Shown here in pieces: positions 11,311-12,467 of a stretch of 12,467 nt of DNA. The stretch is from an uncultured Clostridia bacterium (GTDB lineage Bacteria; Bacillota; Clostridia; Christensenellales; Pumilibacteraceae): assembly GCA_947627075.1 (NCBI GenBank), contig CANQUR010000034.1, forward strand, positions 1-12,467. Direction: 5' to 3'. Below the pieces are notes generated by a model. That model was not told the DNA's origin. It made no database searches and saw nothing but the letters and a program-made list of their open reading frames with translations. The translations under genes and the position numbers were made by a program. How positions within the stretch are numbered: position 1 is the first letter of the stretch; the number at the start of each line of letters is the position of its first letter.

Positions 11311-12467
11311 TTAATTCCTCTCTATAATATATTCGTTTTCGGAAAAAGTCATTTCCTTTAGTTTTTCCTCATAACCGACCCTGCCCATCATGGCAAATGT
11401 CGCTTTTTTACCTTCTTCCACGCCGGGCTGGTCATAAGTATCCACATGCAACAATGCACCCGCAAATGCCGTTTCGAACATTAATATCATGATAAGTTCT
11501 CCGATAGACGCCGGAGTAACTTTATCGATATAAAGCGTCATATTCATCCTTTCGGATTTTTTCAGTGCAAATGCGGTCGCTTTGCATTCGGCGGCAATAA
11601 GCTCATTGAGAGTGTGTCCTTTCAAAAATTCCATACCGTCCACCGGAACTCTCGGCAAAAGGCATTCGCTTCTGAAGTTTTTGACTGACAAAAAAGTAAT
11701 GACTTTATCAAAAGGTCCCTCTGTATAAAGCTGTATTTGACTGTGTTGATCGGTCACTCCCAAAGCTTTGACCGGAGTTTGCCCTACATTCACACTGTTT
11801 CCGTCCAAATCGTATTTTTTACCGAGCGATTCGCCCCACAGCTGTGCATAAAAATCGGAAATATATTTCAAACTGTCCGCATAGGGCATCATAACATTTA
11901 TGTTACATCCTTTTTTATAAGCCGAAATATTGAGCGTAGCGCGCATAAGCGCGATGTTTTCATTCGCATTTTCGCAACGACAATATTTTTCGGCTTTCCG
12001 AGCTCCGTCTATAAACTCCTTTATATCTATGCCGACGCAAGCAAGCGGTACAAGTCCGACGGGCGAAAAGACCGAAAACCTACCGCCCACGCCTTTTCCT
12101 ATGCCGAAAATCTTAAAGTCTTCTTTTTTCGCGATATTATAAAGAGTACCTTTGCCTATGGTAGTGACGGCAACTATCCTGCTCTTTGCTTTGTCACCGA
12201 GCCTTTCCTTAAGCAAATTATAGGCTATGAGAAATTGGCTCAAAGTTTCGCTTGTTTCACCACTCTTTGTTATAACTATAAAATATGTGTTATCGAGATC
12301 GATGACGTCGAGCAAAGCCGTCATTCTTTCAGGATCGATATTATCCTCGACATAAAATTTAGGCGCATTGCGTTTTTCGCGCGGAAGTTCGTTATGTCTC
12401 AAATGCAACAATGCAGTGGACACCGCAAGCGGGCCGAGTGCGGCGCCGCCTATTCCAAGTACAACCA
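11311..12467 (-). CDS. pgi: Glucose-6-phosphate isomerase, N-terminus off the window
   Basis: About 385 C-terminal residues, with the frame open to the window edge, so the start lies beyond base 12467. It interconverts glucose-6-phosphate and fructose-6-phosphate. Visible motifs, in order, are VVLGIGGAALGPLAV, YFIVITKSGETSE (sugar-phosphate-binding SIS loop), GVGGRFSVFSPVGL, AQLWGESLGK with the catalytic base glutamate, GVTDQHSQIQLYTEG with the ring-opening histidine, and DTYDQPGVEEGKK with the C-terminal catalytic lysine. The glycine loop usually reads GIGGS; here the serine is alanine. A GTG at 12421-12423 is only an internal codon, because the preceding in-frame residues are conserved PGI sequence. 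The stop lies 2 bases before pgk. Confidence 0.95.
   Translation of the reverse strand, partial: VVLGIGGAALGPLAVSTALLHLRHNELPREKRNAPKFYVEDNIDPERMTALLDVIDLDNTYFIVITKSGETSETLSQFLIAYNLLKERLGDKAKSRIVAVTTIGKGTLYNIAKKEDFKIFGIGKGVGGRFSVFSPVGLVPLACVGIDIKEFIDGARKAEKYCRCENANENIALMRATLNISAYKKGCNINVMMPYADSLKYISDFYAQLWGESLGKKYDLDGNSVNVGQTPVKALGVTDQHSQIQLYTEGPFDKVITFLSVKNFRSECLLPRVPVDGMEFLKGHTLNELIAAECKATAFALKKSERMNMTLYIDKVTPASIGELIMILMFETAFAGALLHVDTYDQPGVEEGKKATFAMMGRVGYEEKLKEMTFSENEYIIERN

Overview
The window looks like chromosome of a low-to-medium GC, endospore-forming Gram-positive bacterium, most likely class Clostridia. Three things support this: an uninterrupted sporulation sigma factor K gene with a pro-sequence, a Firmicutes-type L10 leader with attenuator before rplJ, and a type-A RNase P RNA. 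All genes lie on the minus strand, so transcription runs from high to low coordinates. I saw no mobile elements, CRISPR arrays, tRNAs or phage genes.

In order of transcription, the window opens with two glycolytic genes. pgi (its N-terminus is off the window) and pgk are 2 bases apart and close with a strong intrinsic terminator. Next is sigK, preceded by a candidate mother-cell (sigma-E type) promoter. A spacer of about 180 bases rich in palindromes follows. Then comes rnpB, with a consensus sigma-A promoter and its own terminator. Behind it is a two-gene membrane unit of the DUF421 (YetF-like) and DUF4363 families, overlapping by GTGA.

A second strong sigma-A promoter (7547-7575) starts a probable six-gene operon: a class I aspartate-type aminotransferase, trpS, a DUF5685-like protein, a degenerate J-domain protein with a cysteine-rich tail, and two membrane proteins. 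Spacing is very tight (2-11 base gaps or ATGA overlaps). The last four genes are an uncharacterised, translationally coupled block and are the most likely place for undescribed biology in this window.

A third sigma-A promoter (2543-2571) drives the classic transcription/translation cluster rpmG-secE-nusG-rplK-rplA. The L10 leader attenuator then controls entry into rplJ, of which only the first 45 codons are inside the window.

Most of the window is ordinary housekeeping. The points worth a second look are the DUF5685/J-protein/membrane block, several regulatory RNA or DNA structures (L10 leader, rpmG 5' hairpin, hairpin over the DUF421 start, palindromes between sigK and rnpB), the sigma-E-like sigK promoter, and atypical active-site motifs in TrpRS and PGI.
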